Position numbers and translations under genes: made by a program. Shown here piece by piece: positions 1-8,035 of a stretch of DNA of 64,000 nt (the stretch's first letter is position 1; each line of letters starts with the position of its first letter). The stretch is from the NCBI RefSeq assembly GCF_900292035.1, contig NZ_OMPO01000001.1, positions 1,433,192-1,497,191 of the forward strand, in the 5' to 3' direction. The notes below the pieces were generated by a model. The model ran no database searches. It worked only from the letters and a program-made list of their open reading frames with translations, and was not told the DNA's origin. The stretch is from Blastococcus sp. Marseille-P5729. GTDB lineage: Bacteria; Actinomycetota; Actinomycetes; Mycobacteriales; Antricoccaceae.

Positions 1-440
1 GTGATCTCCTTGGTGTCCTGCGAGACACCTTGAAAGCCCATCACCAGGGCGATCGCGCCGTCGTCCAGCGCCTGCCGGACCCGCCCTGGGGTGACGTCGA
101 TGATCTTGGCCTTGCCGTGGGCGGCGTCCGTGATGACCCCGGCCTGCGACCCGGTGAAGGAACGAGCCTCGGCGCCGAGGGTGTTGATCGCCATCGCGAC
201 GAGGGCATTGGAGATCCGCTCGCCGGCAGTCAGCAGCATGTCCATCTCGCGGGCCGGCGGGATGGGCGCGACCTGAGTGGCGAGGTCTATCAGCTCGTCG
301 GTCGAGTCACCCATCGCGGAGCAGACGACGACGACGTCGTTGCCGGCCTTGCGGGTCTCGACGATCCGCTCGGCGACCCGCTTGATGCGGTCGGCGTTCT
401 CCAGGGACGATCCGCCGTACTTCTGCACGACCAGCGCCAC
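1..440 (-). CDS. lysC: Aspartate kinase, N-terminal part (runs off the window)
   Basis: Aspartate kinase phosphorylates L-aspartate and opens the lysine/threonine/methionine/diaminopimelate pathway in the cytoplasm. The first 146 codons are visible. They start [13 protein letters not shown], the kinase KxGG motif, and continue with [15 protein letters not shown] and [11 protein letters not shown], all diagnostic of the amino-acid kinase fold. The GTG start at 440 is preceded by GGAGG on the minus strand. The catalytic C-terminal half and the ACT domains lie beyond position 1. The neighbourhood (leuA, recR, dnaX further on) is the usual actinobacterial setting for ask. Assignment is firm; only the end is missing. 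Confidence 0.95.
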   Translation of the reverse strand, partial: MALVVQKYGGSSLENADRIKRVAERIVETRKAGNDVVVVCSAMGDSTDELIDLATQVAPIPPAREMDMLLTAGERISNALVAMAINTLGAEARSFTGSQAGVITDAAHGKAKIIDVTPGRVRQALDDGAIALVMGFQGVSQDTKEI

Positions 441-462
441 CGCACACCTCCATACACACGAA

Positions 463-496
463 ACGGCCCGTTGCTCGATGTCGAGAAGCGGGCCGT
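463..496 (-). promoter_or_regulatory. Hairpin in the lysC leader (possible attenuator)
   Basis: Arms ACGGCCCG (463-470) and CGGGCCGT (489-496) pair fully, and an inner CTCGA/TCGAG stem follows. In the lysC mRNA direction the stem is followed by TTTCG and then, 23 bases further, the start codon. It looks like a terminator-type stem inside the lysC leader. Function is inferred only; I saw no leader peptide rich in Lys or Thr, and no lysine riboswitch fold. Confidence 0.4.
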
Positions 497-648
497 CGAT
501 GTTCGCTCGTAACCTGCCCGAGGGCGCATCCGCGTCGACGCACACTCGCAGCGGCAGTCTACGCCCGTTGCCGGCTCACCTTCACCTCTTTATGAGCAGA
601 TAGACAGCGCCCCGTTTCGCCCGGGACGCCGCCGGGATCGATCGCTAC

Positions 649-654
649 TAGGGT
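649..654 (+). promoter_or_regulatory. Leaderless -10 element (TAGGGT)
   Basis: TAGGGT ends 6 bases before the ATG at 661, so transcription should begin at or next to the start codon. No Shine-Dalgarno sequence is present. The same TANNNT-N6-8-start pattern recurs across the window. Confidence 0.55.
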
Positions 655-660
655 GGCGGC

Positions 661-1095
661 ATGGCAGCTCCAAAGAGCAATCCCGGATTCCAGCACCCCG
701 TGACCCGCATCTTGCTCGGCATCGGCGCGGTGGCGATGCTGGTCAGCGGCATCATGGACCTCAGCGACAGTGGCGATGAAGGAGTCCGCCTCGTGCTCAA
801 GCTCGTCGCGGTGGTCTTCTTGGCGGCGGCGTTGGGGTACGGGCTCACCCAGAACAAGAAGCTGCAGGGGCAGCAGACGCCATTCGGGCCGCCTGGCCAC
901 GGGCCGGGGCAGCCCGGTCCGTACCCGCCGCACGGTCAGTACCCGTCAGCCCAGCCGCCGCAAGGCCAGCAGCCCCGGGGCCAGTTCCCGTCCCAAGGTC
1001 AGTTCCCGCCCCAAGGCCCGTTCCCACCGCAGGGACAGTTCCCACCGGCGGGCCCGGGGGCGACCCCGGGCGATCCCGCCCAGCATCACCGGTAG
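661..1095 (+). CDS. Small membrane protein with Pro/Gln-rich tail
   Basis: Protein of 144 residues with no recognised family. Residues about 12-60 hold two hydrophobic stretches (TRILLGIGAVAMLVSGIM and LVLKLVAVVFLAAALGYGL), consistent with two membrane helices. From residue about 75 to the end it is low-complexity, with repeats of QFPPQG/QGPFPPQ type, probably disordered and exposed. The start is the ATG directly after a TAGGGT -10 box, implying a leaderless message. It diverges from lysC. Membrane topology is visible; a function cannot be given. Confidence 0.7.
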   Translation: MAAPKSNPGFQHPVTRILLGIGAVAMLVSGIMDLSDSGDEGVRLVLKLVAVVFLAAALGYGLTQNKKLQGQQTPFGPPGHGPGQPGPYPPHGQYPSAQPPQGQQPRGQFPSQGQFPPQGPFPPQGQFPPAGPGATPGDPAQHHR

Positions 1096-1117
1096 CCGGC
1101 GATTACGCACCGGCCGG

Positions 1118-1536
1118 TCATAACCGACGACCGCCGCGAGATCGCGCAGATGGCGCGCGAGTTCACCCGCAGGGAGGTTCTGCCGGTCGCGAACGAGCTC
1201 GACCCGGTCGCCGACGAGATCCTGATGCCGCCCCCTCGGATCACCTGCTTCCTGATGCCGAAGGAGCTCGGCACCTTGCCGGACGGCGTCACCGGCATCC
1301 GTAGCGGGGGATCAGCTACCCGGCTGGAAGACCGTGCAGCTCGCCTTCGAGGACGCCCGCCTCGAACCCGGCATGGTTGTGGGCGAGGAGGGCAAGGGCT
1401 CCGCGGTCGATGGGCCGGGTACACCACCGACTTCGCGGTCGAGCGCTACTGGCGCGACGCCCGGTTGACCAAGATCTGCGAGGGAACCTCGCAGATCCAG
1501 CAGCGGATCATCTCCGACTCCCTGCAGGGCCGCTGA
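1118..1536 (+). pseudogene. Acyl-CoA dehydrogenase remnant
   Basis: Three separated pieces of an acyl-CoA dehydrogenase are readable: an N-terminal segment (DDRREIAQMAREFTRREVLP), a middle segment (RITCFLMPKELG), and, in shifted frames, QLAFEDARLEPGMVVGEEGK and the C-terminal end (ARLTKICEGTSQIQQRII, stop at 1534-1536). Hundreds of residues between the pieces are gone and at least two frameshifts are needed to join them, so no functional enzyme can be made. It is probably an old deletion derivative of a normal approximately 380-residue gene. Confidence 0.8.
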
Positions 1537-1607
1537 TCGAACGGCCGTGTCTGCGGCGGGCGCACGCGTTCGAGAGCCCGCGCGGCCACCCCTCGGCTGA
1601 AATCCAG

Positions 1608-1636
1608 TTGGGATCAGCTCTGCCGCCCTCTAGGGT
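1608..1636 (+). promoter_or_regulatory. Promoter of the erm leader transcript
   Basis: TTGGGA (1608-1613) and TAGGGT (1631-1636) are separated by 17 bases. The leader ATG lies 7 bases after the -10, so the leader peptide is probably read from a leaderless message. AAAT at 1600-1603 sits just upstream of the -35, the position of the AT-rich element in WhiB7-dependent promoters; regulation by WhiB7 is an inference only. Confidence 0.5.
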
Positions 1637-1643
1637 GGTAATC

Positions 1644-1688
1644 ATGTTGGTTCTCGGCACTGCCTCGCTGCGCCTGCGCAGCCGCTGA
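1644..1688 (+). CDS. Erm leader peptide (14 aa, RLR arrest motif)
   Basis: A 14-codon ORF encoding MLVLGTASLRLRSR, ending in TGA 101 bases before the erm start. It carries Arg-Leu-Arg near its end. Arg/Lys-X-Arg/Lys is the known macrolide-dependent ribosome arrest motif of leader peptides such as ErmDL. The position, length and motif match an erm induction leader. Leader translation with drug-bound ribosomes stalling at RLR would leave the downstream RNA free to refold and expose the erm Shine-Dalgarno sequence. Arrest itself is inferred from the motif. Confidence 0.65.
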   Translation: MLVLGTASLRLRSR

Positions 1689-1789
1689 CGGCGGCGAGCA
1701 GCACCTCCTCGTGAAGCTCCCGCCCCCGGAGTCATGCCGGGCGGCCGCTTTCGCATGCCCGGCTCCGCCACGAACCACGGAGCTAACCG
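1689..1789 (+). promoter_or_regulatory. Erm attenuator region with candidate SD sequestration
   Basis: The erm Shine-Dalgarno GGAGCT (1779-1784) is complementary to AGCTCC at 1715-1720, just after the leader peptide. A second stem can form between GCCGGGC and GCCCGGC within 1737-1763. Mutually exclusive stems are expected for translational attenuation. Pairing is seen by eye only; no folding energies were computed. Confidence 0.4.
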
Positions 1790-2608
1790 GTGCCCACCTA
1801 CCGCCACGGCCGGCACGAGCACGGCCAGAACTACCTCACCGATCCCCGGACGATCCGCCGCATCATCGACCTGGTCCGCGACACGAGCGGTCCGATCCTC
1901 GAGATCGGGCCAGGCAAAGGCGCGCTAACCCGGCCCCTCTTGGGCCTCGGTAGACCAGTCCACGCCGTGGAGATCGACGCGCGACTTGCCTTGATGCTCA
2001 ACCAGAAGCTCGCGGGCAAGGCCGTCGTTACCGAAGGTGACTTCCTCAAGCACAGGATCCCTGATCATCCGCACGTGATCGTCGGGAACCTGCCCTTTCA
2101 TCAGACCACCGCCATACTGCGCCACATCCTGCACGCGCCCGGGTGGACGGACGCGGTTCTGCTAGTCCAGTGGGAAGTGGCGCGGAGAAGGGCGGGCGTC
2201 GGCGGCGCCAGCATGATGACCGCCCAGTGGTCGCCCTGGTTCGAGTTCACGCTGCACGGTCGAGTCTCCGCGCGAGCGTTCACCCCGTCCCCGGGAGTCG
2301 ACGGAGGCCTGATGACGATCCGGCGCAATCCGGAACCGCTCATCAGCGTGCACGAACGTCGGCGCTTTCAGGCGCTGGTACATCGGGTCTACACAGGACC
2401 GGGACGCGGACTCGCGCAGATCCTCGCCCGCAGTACTGTCCTCAGGAGTGCGAAGCGCGCCACTTCGTGGTTGCTCGGCCACGGACTCGCCGACTCCGAT
2501 CTGCCGAAGTCGATGAGCACTGCGGCGTGGATCGACCTGTACCGCACCACAGGGACATCGCCTCCTCCGTCGCGACCCAGCCCCCGCCGAAGGAACCGGC
2601 AGAGATGA
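1790..2608 (+). CDS. erm: 23S rRNA adenine-N6 methyltransferase (Erm family)
   Basis: Erm enzymes methylate A2058 of 23S rRNA and give resistance to macrolides, lincosamides and streptogramin B. The 272-residue protein begins with RHEHGQNYLTD, the N-terminal Erm/KsgA segment. It has the SAM motif EIGPGKGALT (about residues 36-45), the acidic VEIDARL, and the catalytic motif GNLPFHQTTA (NLP[YF]) near residue 100. The C-terminal small domain is followed by a Pro/Arg-rich tail typical of actinobacterial Erm proteins. The GTG start has GGAG 7 bases upstream. A leader peptide and an attenuator lie just before it. KsgA is excluded by the Erm-type N-terminus and the leader. Whether it is active is not shown by the sequence alone. 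Confidence 0.92.
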   Translation: MPTYRHGRHEHGQNYLTDPRTIRRIIDLVRDTSGPILEIGPGKGALTRPLLGLGRPVHAVEIDARLALMLNQKLAGKAVVTEGDFLKHRIPDHPHVIVGNLPFHQTTAILRHILHAPGWTDAVLLVQWEVARRRAGVGGASMMTAQWSPWFEFTLHGRVSARAFTPSPGVDGGLMTIRRNPEPLISVHERRRFQALVHRVYTGPGRGLAQILARSTVLRSAKRATSWLLGHGLADSDLPKSMSTAAWIDLYRTTGTSPPPSRPSPRRRNRQR

Positions 2609-2655
2609 TCTGGTCGCGCGGCGCCACAGGGATCCTGCACGACCGCCGCGACTGG

Positions 2656-3057
2656 TCAGTGCGGAGTGATGCGCTCCAGTCCGGGAATCCCGTCGAAGTC
2701 CACGTCAGAGCTGACGATCGCGGTGAACCCAGCGGCCCACGCGGTGGCGACGTGCACCGCGTCGCGGCCGCGTGCGTGTCCCCGGGCCACGAGATCCCGC
2801 GCGGCTCGCAGTATGTCCGCTGAGAAGTCATGCCAGACCACGGTCTGGTCGAGCTGGTCGAACTCGGCGATCGCCCGCTCCCTCGACACTCGCCGCATCC
2901 GGTGGAATAGATACTCCTGCCCGCCTTCCACGCTCAGGTGAATGCGCTCGGCGCGCTCGGCCGCACGGGCCAAGAAGGAGCGGCACGGCTCGCGCATGGG
3001 GTGTGGTCCGCCCACGGCGAGCAGCAGCACGGACGAATCGAGGAACCAGCCGCTCAT
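2656..3057 (-). CDS. vapC: PIN-domain toxin, VapC family
   Basis: Predicted PIN-fold ribonuclease of 133 residues, the usual VapC length. The acidic catalytic set is visible: Asp7 in FLDSSVLL, Glu near residue 44 (EGGQEYLF), Asp in ARGRDAVHVATA, and Asp in IVSSDVDFDGI. VapC toxins cleave RNA, often initiator tRNA or rRNA, when the antitoxin is degraded. Its start overlaps the stop of the antitoxin gene by 4 bases (ATGA), so the pair is translationally coupled. The substrate is not predictable. Confidence 0.88.
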   Translation of the reverse strand: MSGWFLDSSVLLLAVGGPHPMREPCRSFLARAAERAERIHLSVEGGQEYLFHRMRRVSRERAIAEFDQLDQTVVWHDFSADILRAARDLVARGHARGRDAVHVATAWAAGFTAIVSSDVDFDGIPGLERITPH

Positions 3058-3326
3058 GAGCGATCGAGCTTGGCATCGAGGCTGACCCCGTAGGCGGCCT
3101 TCATCTCGGCCGGACCGTCCCCCGGTTGATCACCAGGCGTCGCGGTCATCTTCAGGAGCGCATCGAGAGCAGCGTGCGGGTCGCCGGAGCCACCCGGGAA
3201 ACGCAGATCGATGGCCTCACGGACGATCGCGGCCACGCTGCGTCCGGTTCGATCGGCCTCGGCAGCGAGCCGTTCGTAGCGCTCCGCATCCAGAAGCACC
3301 TGCAACCGGCGTTCCATCAGCGACAT
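3054..3326 (-). CDS. vapB: Ribbon-helix-helix antitoxin, VapB-like
   Basis: Protein of about 90 residues with an N-terminal ribbon-helix-helix (MERRLQVLLDAERYERLAAE then GRSVAAIVREAID) and a flexible acidic C-terminal part that should wrap the VapC toxin. The chosen start is the ATG at 3326 because a TAATGT -10 element (3333-3338 on the minus strand) lies exactly 6 bases before it; the ATG at 3332 lies inside the spacing. RHH antitoxins bind their own promoter as dimers, and an ATGCT/AGCAT inverted repeat flanks the -10. Confidence 0.85.
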   Translation of the reverse strand: MSLMERRLQVLLDAERYERLAAEADRTGRSVAAIVREAIDLRFPGGSGDPHAALDALLKMTATPGDQPGDGPAEMKAAYGVSLDAKLDRS

Positions 3327-3342
3327 GCTCATACATTAGCAT
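3325..3342 (-). promoter_or_regulatory. vapBC promoter with flanking inverted repeat
   Basis: ATGCT (3325-3329) and AGCAT (3338-3342) flank the TAATGT -10 element on the minus strand. This is where an autoregulatory RHH antitoxin operator would be expected. The repeat is short, so this is a candidate only. Confidence 0.35.
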
Positions 3343-3383
3343 GCACATCTGCGACGTACCCCTGGGATCTCGGCCGCTTAGTG

Positions 3384-3421
3384 TGTGCCGGTATCGGGCG
3401 ATGTCGCCCGATACCAGCACA
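3384..3421. repeat. Long palindrome between transporter and vapB
   Basis: Perfect 12-base arms GGTATCGGGCGA (3390-3401) and TCGCCCGATACC (3404-3415) enclose TG. After one mismatch another five pairs (TGTGC / GCACA) extend it to 3384-3421. It lies downstream of the transporter stop and upstream of vapB. No T-run follows on either strand, so it may be a factor-binding site or a transcript-end structure rather than a simple terminator. The rest of 3422-3499 is low-complexity with ACAACGG repeated. Confidence 0.6.
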
Positions 3422-3499
3422 GAACAACGGGTCCATCCGCACGGACAACGGCCCGGCGGCACCGGACGACGGGTCCGTCGGCGCAGGAGGGCGGCCCGG

Positions 3500-4963
3500 T
3501 CAGCGGGGATTGTCGATGTCGACAACCGGATGTGGCGAGTAGTGACCGGGTGCGAGCGCGCCGGCGTCCACCGGGTCGACAGCCTCACTGGAGTCGCCGG
3601 CACCAGCCGGAATGTCGTCATCCGACAGCCGGATCTCGACGTCCTGCCCCGTCAGCCGGTAGCCGCGCAGCAGGATCAGGCTGATGATGAAGAACACGGC
3701 AGGCACCAGCGTGAAGGCGAGGATCATCTCGGTCATGGCGGGGTTGCGCGGGCCGTCTGGGGTCAGGCCGATCGCGGGCGCGTAGTTGCCGATGGCCAGC
3801 ATGACGGCGAACATTCCGGTTCCGGCGGCCATCGTCACCGTGTCGATCGCCCCCCAGACGCCCGTGAACAGCCCGATCCGGTTGACGCCGGTGCGGCGGG
3901 CATCGACTGCAGCCGTGTCGTGCAGCATCGCGACCGGGAAGACCTGGGCCCCGGCGTACCCGACGCCGACGACCATCACGAGCGCATACGCGAAGTACTT
4001 TCCGGTCGCCGGCGAGAAACCGAGCAGGACGACGGAGTTCAGCGCGACGCCGAGCAGCATCAGGCTGGTGGAGAACATAAACCCGGTCTTCTTGCCGAAC
4101 CGCTGCCCGAGCCGGTTCCACAGCGGCATCGTGATCAACGCCGGCCCGACGAACAGCACGAAGATTATCGAGGCGCCCGCATCGCTGTTCAGGTAGTAGT
4201 TGGCGATGTAGTCGACGCCGGCCAGCATCATGCCGATCGAGACGTACTGGATCGCGAACGAGAACGCCAGCAAGGTGAAGTCGCGGACCTTCATCACGCT
4301 GCGCAGCTGCGTCCAGAGCGTCCCCTCGTTGAACAGCACCGTGGCACGTCGCGCGTTGCGGGTGCCGAAGTAGGCACCCAGGACGCCGATCAGCATGACC
4401 GTGGCGACGAAGAAGCCCATGACGCGATAACCGTCAGCGCCGCCGACCGCGTTGCGGATCGCCGGCGCGCCCGCGCCACTGATCAGGATCGCGACGGCCA
4501 AGAAGGCCACCCGCAGCGTCTGGATGCGGGTCCGCTCGTGATAGCTGTCGGTCATCTCCGCGGGCATCGCCATATAGGGGACGCCGAAGAAGGCCACCGC
4601 GGTCGCGCACAGCGAGTACATGATCGCCGTCCACCAGGCACCGCCGGTGGCGTCGGTGAATACGCCGGCGAACAGCAGCGCGAAGCTGACTGCGAGCGCG
4701 ACGCCGCCCCACAGCAGGTAGGGACGCCGCGAGCCGGTCCGCACGGCCGCGTGATCGCTCCACCGGCCAACCATCGGGCTCAGGACGACGTCCCAGGCCT
4801 TCGGCAGGAACACGATGAGCCCCGCGAGCAGCGCCGAGACGCCGAGCGTGTCGGTCAGGTACGGCAGCAGCAGCAGGCCGGGAACGGTGCCGAAGGCGCC
4901 GGTCGCGAGGGCGCCCATCGAGTAGCCACGGCGCAGCCCAGGCGCGATCTGGTCATCCGACAT
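3500..4963 (-). CDS. MFS transporter, GPH/MelB-like
   Basis: Integral membrane protein of 487 residues with about twelve hydrophobic segments. The segment FLPKAWDVVLSPMVGRWSDH (about residues 52-71) is the conserved Asp-containing TM2/loop2-3 signature of the glycoside-pentoside-hexuronide:cation family. LWNRLGQRFGKKTGF marks the second-half counterpart loop. The substrate is likely a sugar or related solute but is not readable. The start ATG is 6 bases after CACAAT (4970-4975), suggesting a leaderless message. The C-terminal tail is long, acidic and hydrophilic. No catabolic genes adjoin it. Confidence 0.85.
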   Translation of the reverse strand: MSDDQIAPGLRRGYSMGALATGAFGTVPGLLLLPYLTDTLGVSALLAGLIVFLPKAWDVVLSPMVGRWSDHAAVRTGSRRPYLLWGGVALAVSFALLFAGVFTDATGGAWWTAIMYSLCATAVAFFGVPYMAMPAEMTDSYHERTRIQTLRVAFLAVAILISGAGAPAIRNAVGGADGYRVMGFFVATVMLIGVLGAYFGTRNARRATVLFNEGTLWTQLRSVMKVRDFTLLAFSFAIQYVSIGMMLAGVDYIANYYLNSDAGASIIFVLFVGPALITMPLWNRLGQRFGKKTGFMFSTSLMLLGVALNSVVLLGFSPATGKYFAYALVMVVGVGYAGAQVFPVAMLHDTAAVDARRTGVNRIGLFTGVWGAIDTVTMAAGTGMFAVMLAIGNYAPAIGLTPDGPRNPAMTEMILAFTLVPAVFFIISLILLRGYRLTGQDVEIRLSDDDIPAGAGDSSEAVDPVDAGALAPGHYSPHPVVDIDNPR

Positions 4964-4993
4964 TGAAGGATTGTGTCGCGCATCACCCTCCGG

Positions 4994-5015
4994 CGCAAGA
5001 GAGACGCAAGAGAGA
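4994..5015. repeat. Tandem 11-bp direct repeat
   Basis: CGCAAGAGAGA occurs twice head to tail (4994-5004 and 5005-5015), about 20 bases upstream of the transporter -10 element on the minus strand. It could be an operator or chance. Nothing else is recognised between 5016 and 5224. Confidence 0.4.
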
Positions 5016-5224
5016 TTCGCGCCTCGAACTATCGACCCCGGTCATTCCCTGCCGAGCCCACCAACCCATCGGTGCATCTCGTCTCCCGGCGGCCGACTGC
5101 CGGGCGCCTCGCCATTCCATCCCACCCCGGTACGGCGGCGGCGCGTCCGTCCGCCGTCACGTTCACATTTGCCGCCCTGGTCGTACGCCGCGGGCCTGGG
5201 GCGCGACCGTCGTCCGACATGGGT

Positions 5225-5230
5225 TATGGT
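5225..5230 (+). promoter_or_regulatory. leuA leader -10 element (TATGGT)
   Basis: TATGGT ends 8 bases before the leader ATG at 5239. No convincing -35 is visible 17 bases upstream. The arrangement implies that the leader peptide is translated from the very 5' end of the leuA transcript. Confidence 0.5.
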
Positions 5231-5238
5231 CGGGAGTG

Positions 5239-7162
<1,924 letters not shown>

Positions 7163-7165
7163 CCG

Positions 7166-7507
7166 CTACTTCTTACGCTTGGCCTCGGTCGCGGCGATCA
7201 TTGCGGAGTAGACCTCCTTGAGTGCGCGGCGCTGCGCGGCTGTGAGGCCGTCGTCCGCATCGATGGCCGCGCGTACGTCGGGCACATCGCCGTCCTCCTT
7301 GGGCTGCAGGTCATCGGGGTCGATCCCAAGAGAGATAGCGATCTGCCGCAGCACGGCCTTCGACGGCTCTCGGACGCCAGTCTCGATCTGCGACAGGTAG
7401 GGGTTGGAGATGCCCGCCATCGTCGAGAGCTGGCGCATCGTGAGCGAGGCCAGCTCGCGCTGCTTGCGGATCATCTCGCCGAGCGGGCTGGTCATGCTGT
7501 CGCTCAT
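7166..7507 (-). CDS. XRE-family transcriptional regulator
   Basis: DNA-binding protein of 113 residues. An N-terminal helix-turn-helix (residues about 10-65: LGEMIRKQRELASLTMRQL then SNPYLSQIETGVREPS) is followed by a C-terminal segment with ALKEVYSAMIA. The build resembles the regulator next to HbhA in mycobacteria (Rv0474-like) and small regulators of lipid-droplet proteins. It diverges from the phasin-like gene, and three GTTAGCA copies lie in the 170-base gap, so it probably controls that gene and perhaps itself. It converges with leuA with only 3 bases between stops. Confidence 0.85.
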   Translation of the reverse strand: MSDSMTSPLGEMIRKQRELASLTMRQLSTMAGISNPYLSQIETGVREPSKAVLRQIAISLGIDPDDLQPKEDGDVPDVRAAIDADDGLTAAQRRALKEVYSAMIAATEAKRKK

Positions 7508-7590
7508 CTGCCGATCACTCCGATCTGCCGGGCCATCTGCGGGACAGCATAACGACCCCGGCGCCGAGTGACGTAGATCGCAGCGCGGAG

Positions 7591-7618
7591 GTTAGCAGAG
7601 TTAGCATTGCCTGCTAAC
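7591..7618. promoter_or_regulatory. Operator with three GTTAGCA repeats
   Basis: GTTAGCAG (7591-7598), GTTAGCA (7600-7606) and the inverted CTGCTAAC (7611-7618) form one direct and one inverted pair. TAACAT (7615-7620) can serve as the -10 for the phasin-like gene. The site lies between the divergent XRE regulator and its neighbour, which suggests autoregulated or repressor control. Confidence 0.6.
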
Positions 7619-7676
7619 ATGGTTCTCGTACGCAGGGCGACAAGTGATCGCCTGGACCAATCCACTAGGAGGAACC

Positions 7677-7958
7677 ATGGTCGCCAACAAGAACGCTGAT
7701 CTGCCCACCGTCGACTTCGACGCTGCTGCCGATCGCATCCGCACCCTCAACGAGCAGGTCATCGAGCAGGCCAAGAAGCAGGGCAACGCGACCCTCGACG
7801 CCTGGGAGAAGGCGCTGCAGACCGTCGTCGACTTCGAGAAGAAGGCTGCCGGCGCCTCGCAGCTCGACTTCGTCAAGGCTCTGACCGACGCGCACGTCAA
7901 CTTCGTGACCTCGACCTCGGAGGCCTACATCAAGGCCGCCCGCGAGATGCTGAAGTAA
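7677..7958 (+). CDS. Phasin-like small helical protein
   Basis: Protein of 93 residues, predicted to be almost all amphipathic helix (FDAAADRIRTLNEQVIEQAK; WEKALQTVVDFEKKAAG). Phasins and HbhA-type proteins coat polyhydroxyalkanoate granules or lipid droplets, and this resembles them in size and pattern. AGGAGG at 7667-7672 fixes the ATG at 7677 and excludes the upstream in-frame ATA/GTG. Context supports storage-granule function: an XRE regulator divergent on one side and a PHA-depolymerase-like hydrolase convergent on the other. No PHA synthase is in the window. Confidence 0.65.
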   Translation: MVANKNADLPTVDFDAAADRIRTLNEQVIEQAKKQGNATLDAWEKALQTVVDFEKKAAGASQLDFVKALTDAHVNFVTSTSEAYIKAAREMLK

Positions 7959-7980
7959 GCAGCCCTCCCCCACACACGCC

Positions 7981-8014
7981 GAAGCGTCGGTAGCCTCACG
8001 GCTGCCGACGCTTC
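7981..8014. terminator. Bidirectional terminator hairpin
   Basis: GAAGCGTCGGTAGC (from 7981) pairs with GCTGCCGACGCTTC (ending 8014) with one mismatch and a short loop. It lies between the convergent phasin-like and hydrolase genes. There is no long T-run, as is common in actinobacteria. Confidence 0.65.
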
Positions 8015-8035
8015 GTGCTTCCCACCGCAGGTGGG

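Noticed and set aside
3422-3499. ACAACGG/ACGACGG direct repeats as an attachment site
   Set aside because: They are imperfect, low-complexity and not repeated elsewhere in the window; no integrase is near.
3341-4966. 541-codon open frame on the plus strand opposite the transporter
   Set aside because: It mirrors the minus-strand transporter, which has clear membrane helices and the GPH motif. The plus-strand product is Asp/His/Arg/Gln-rich low-complexity typical of an antisense frame in high-GC DNA.
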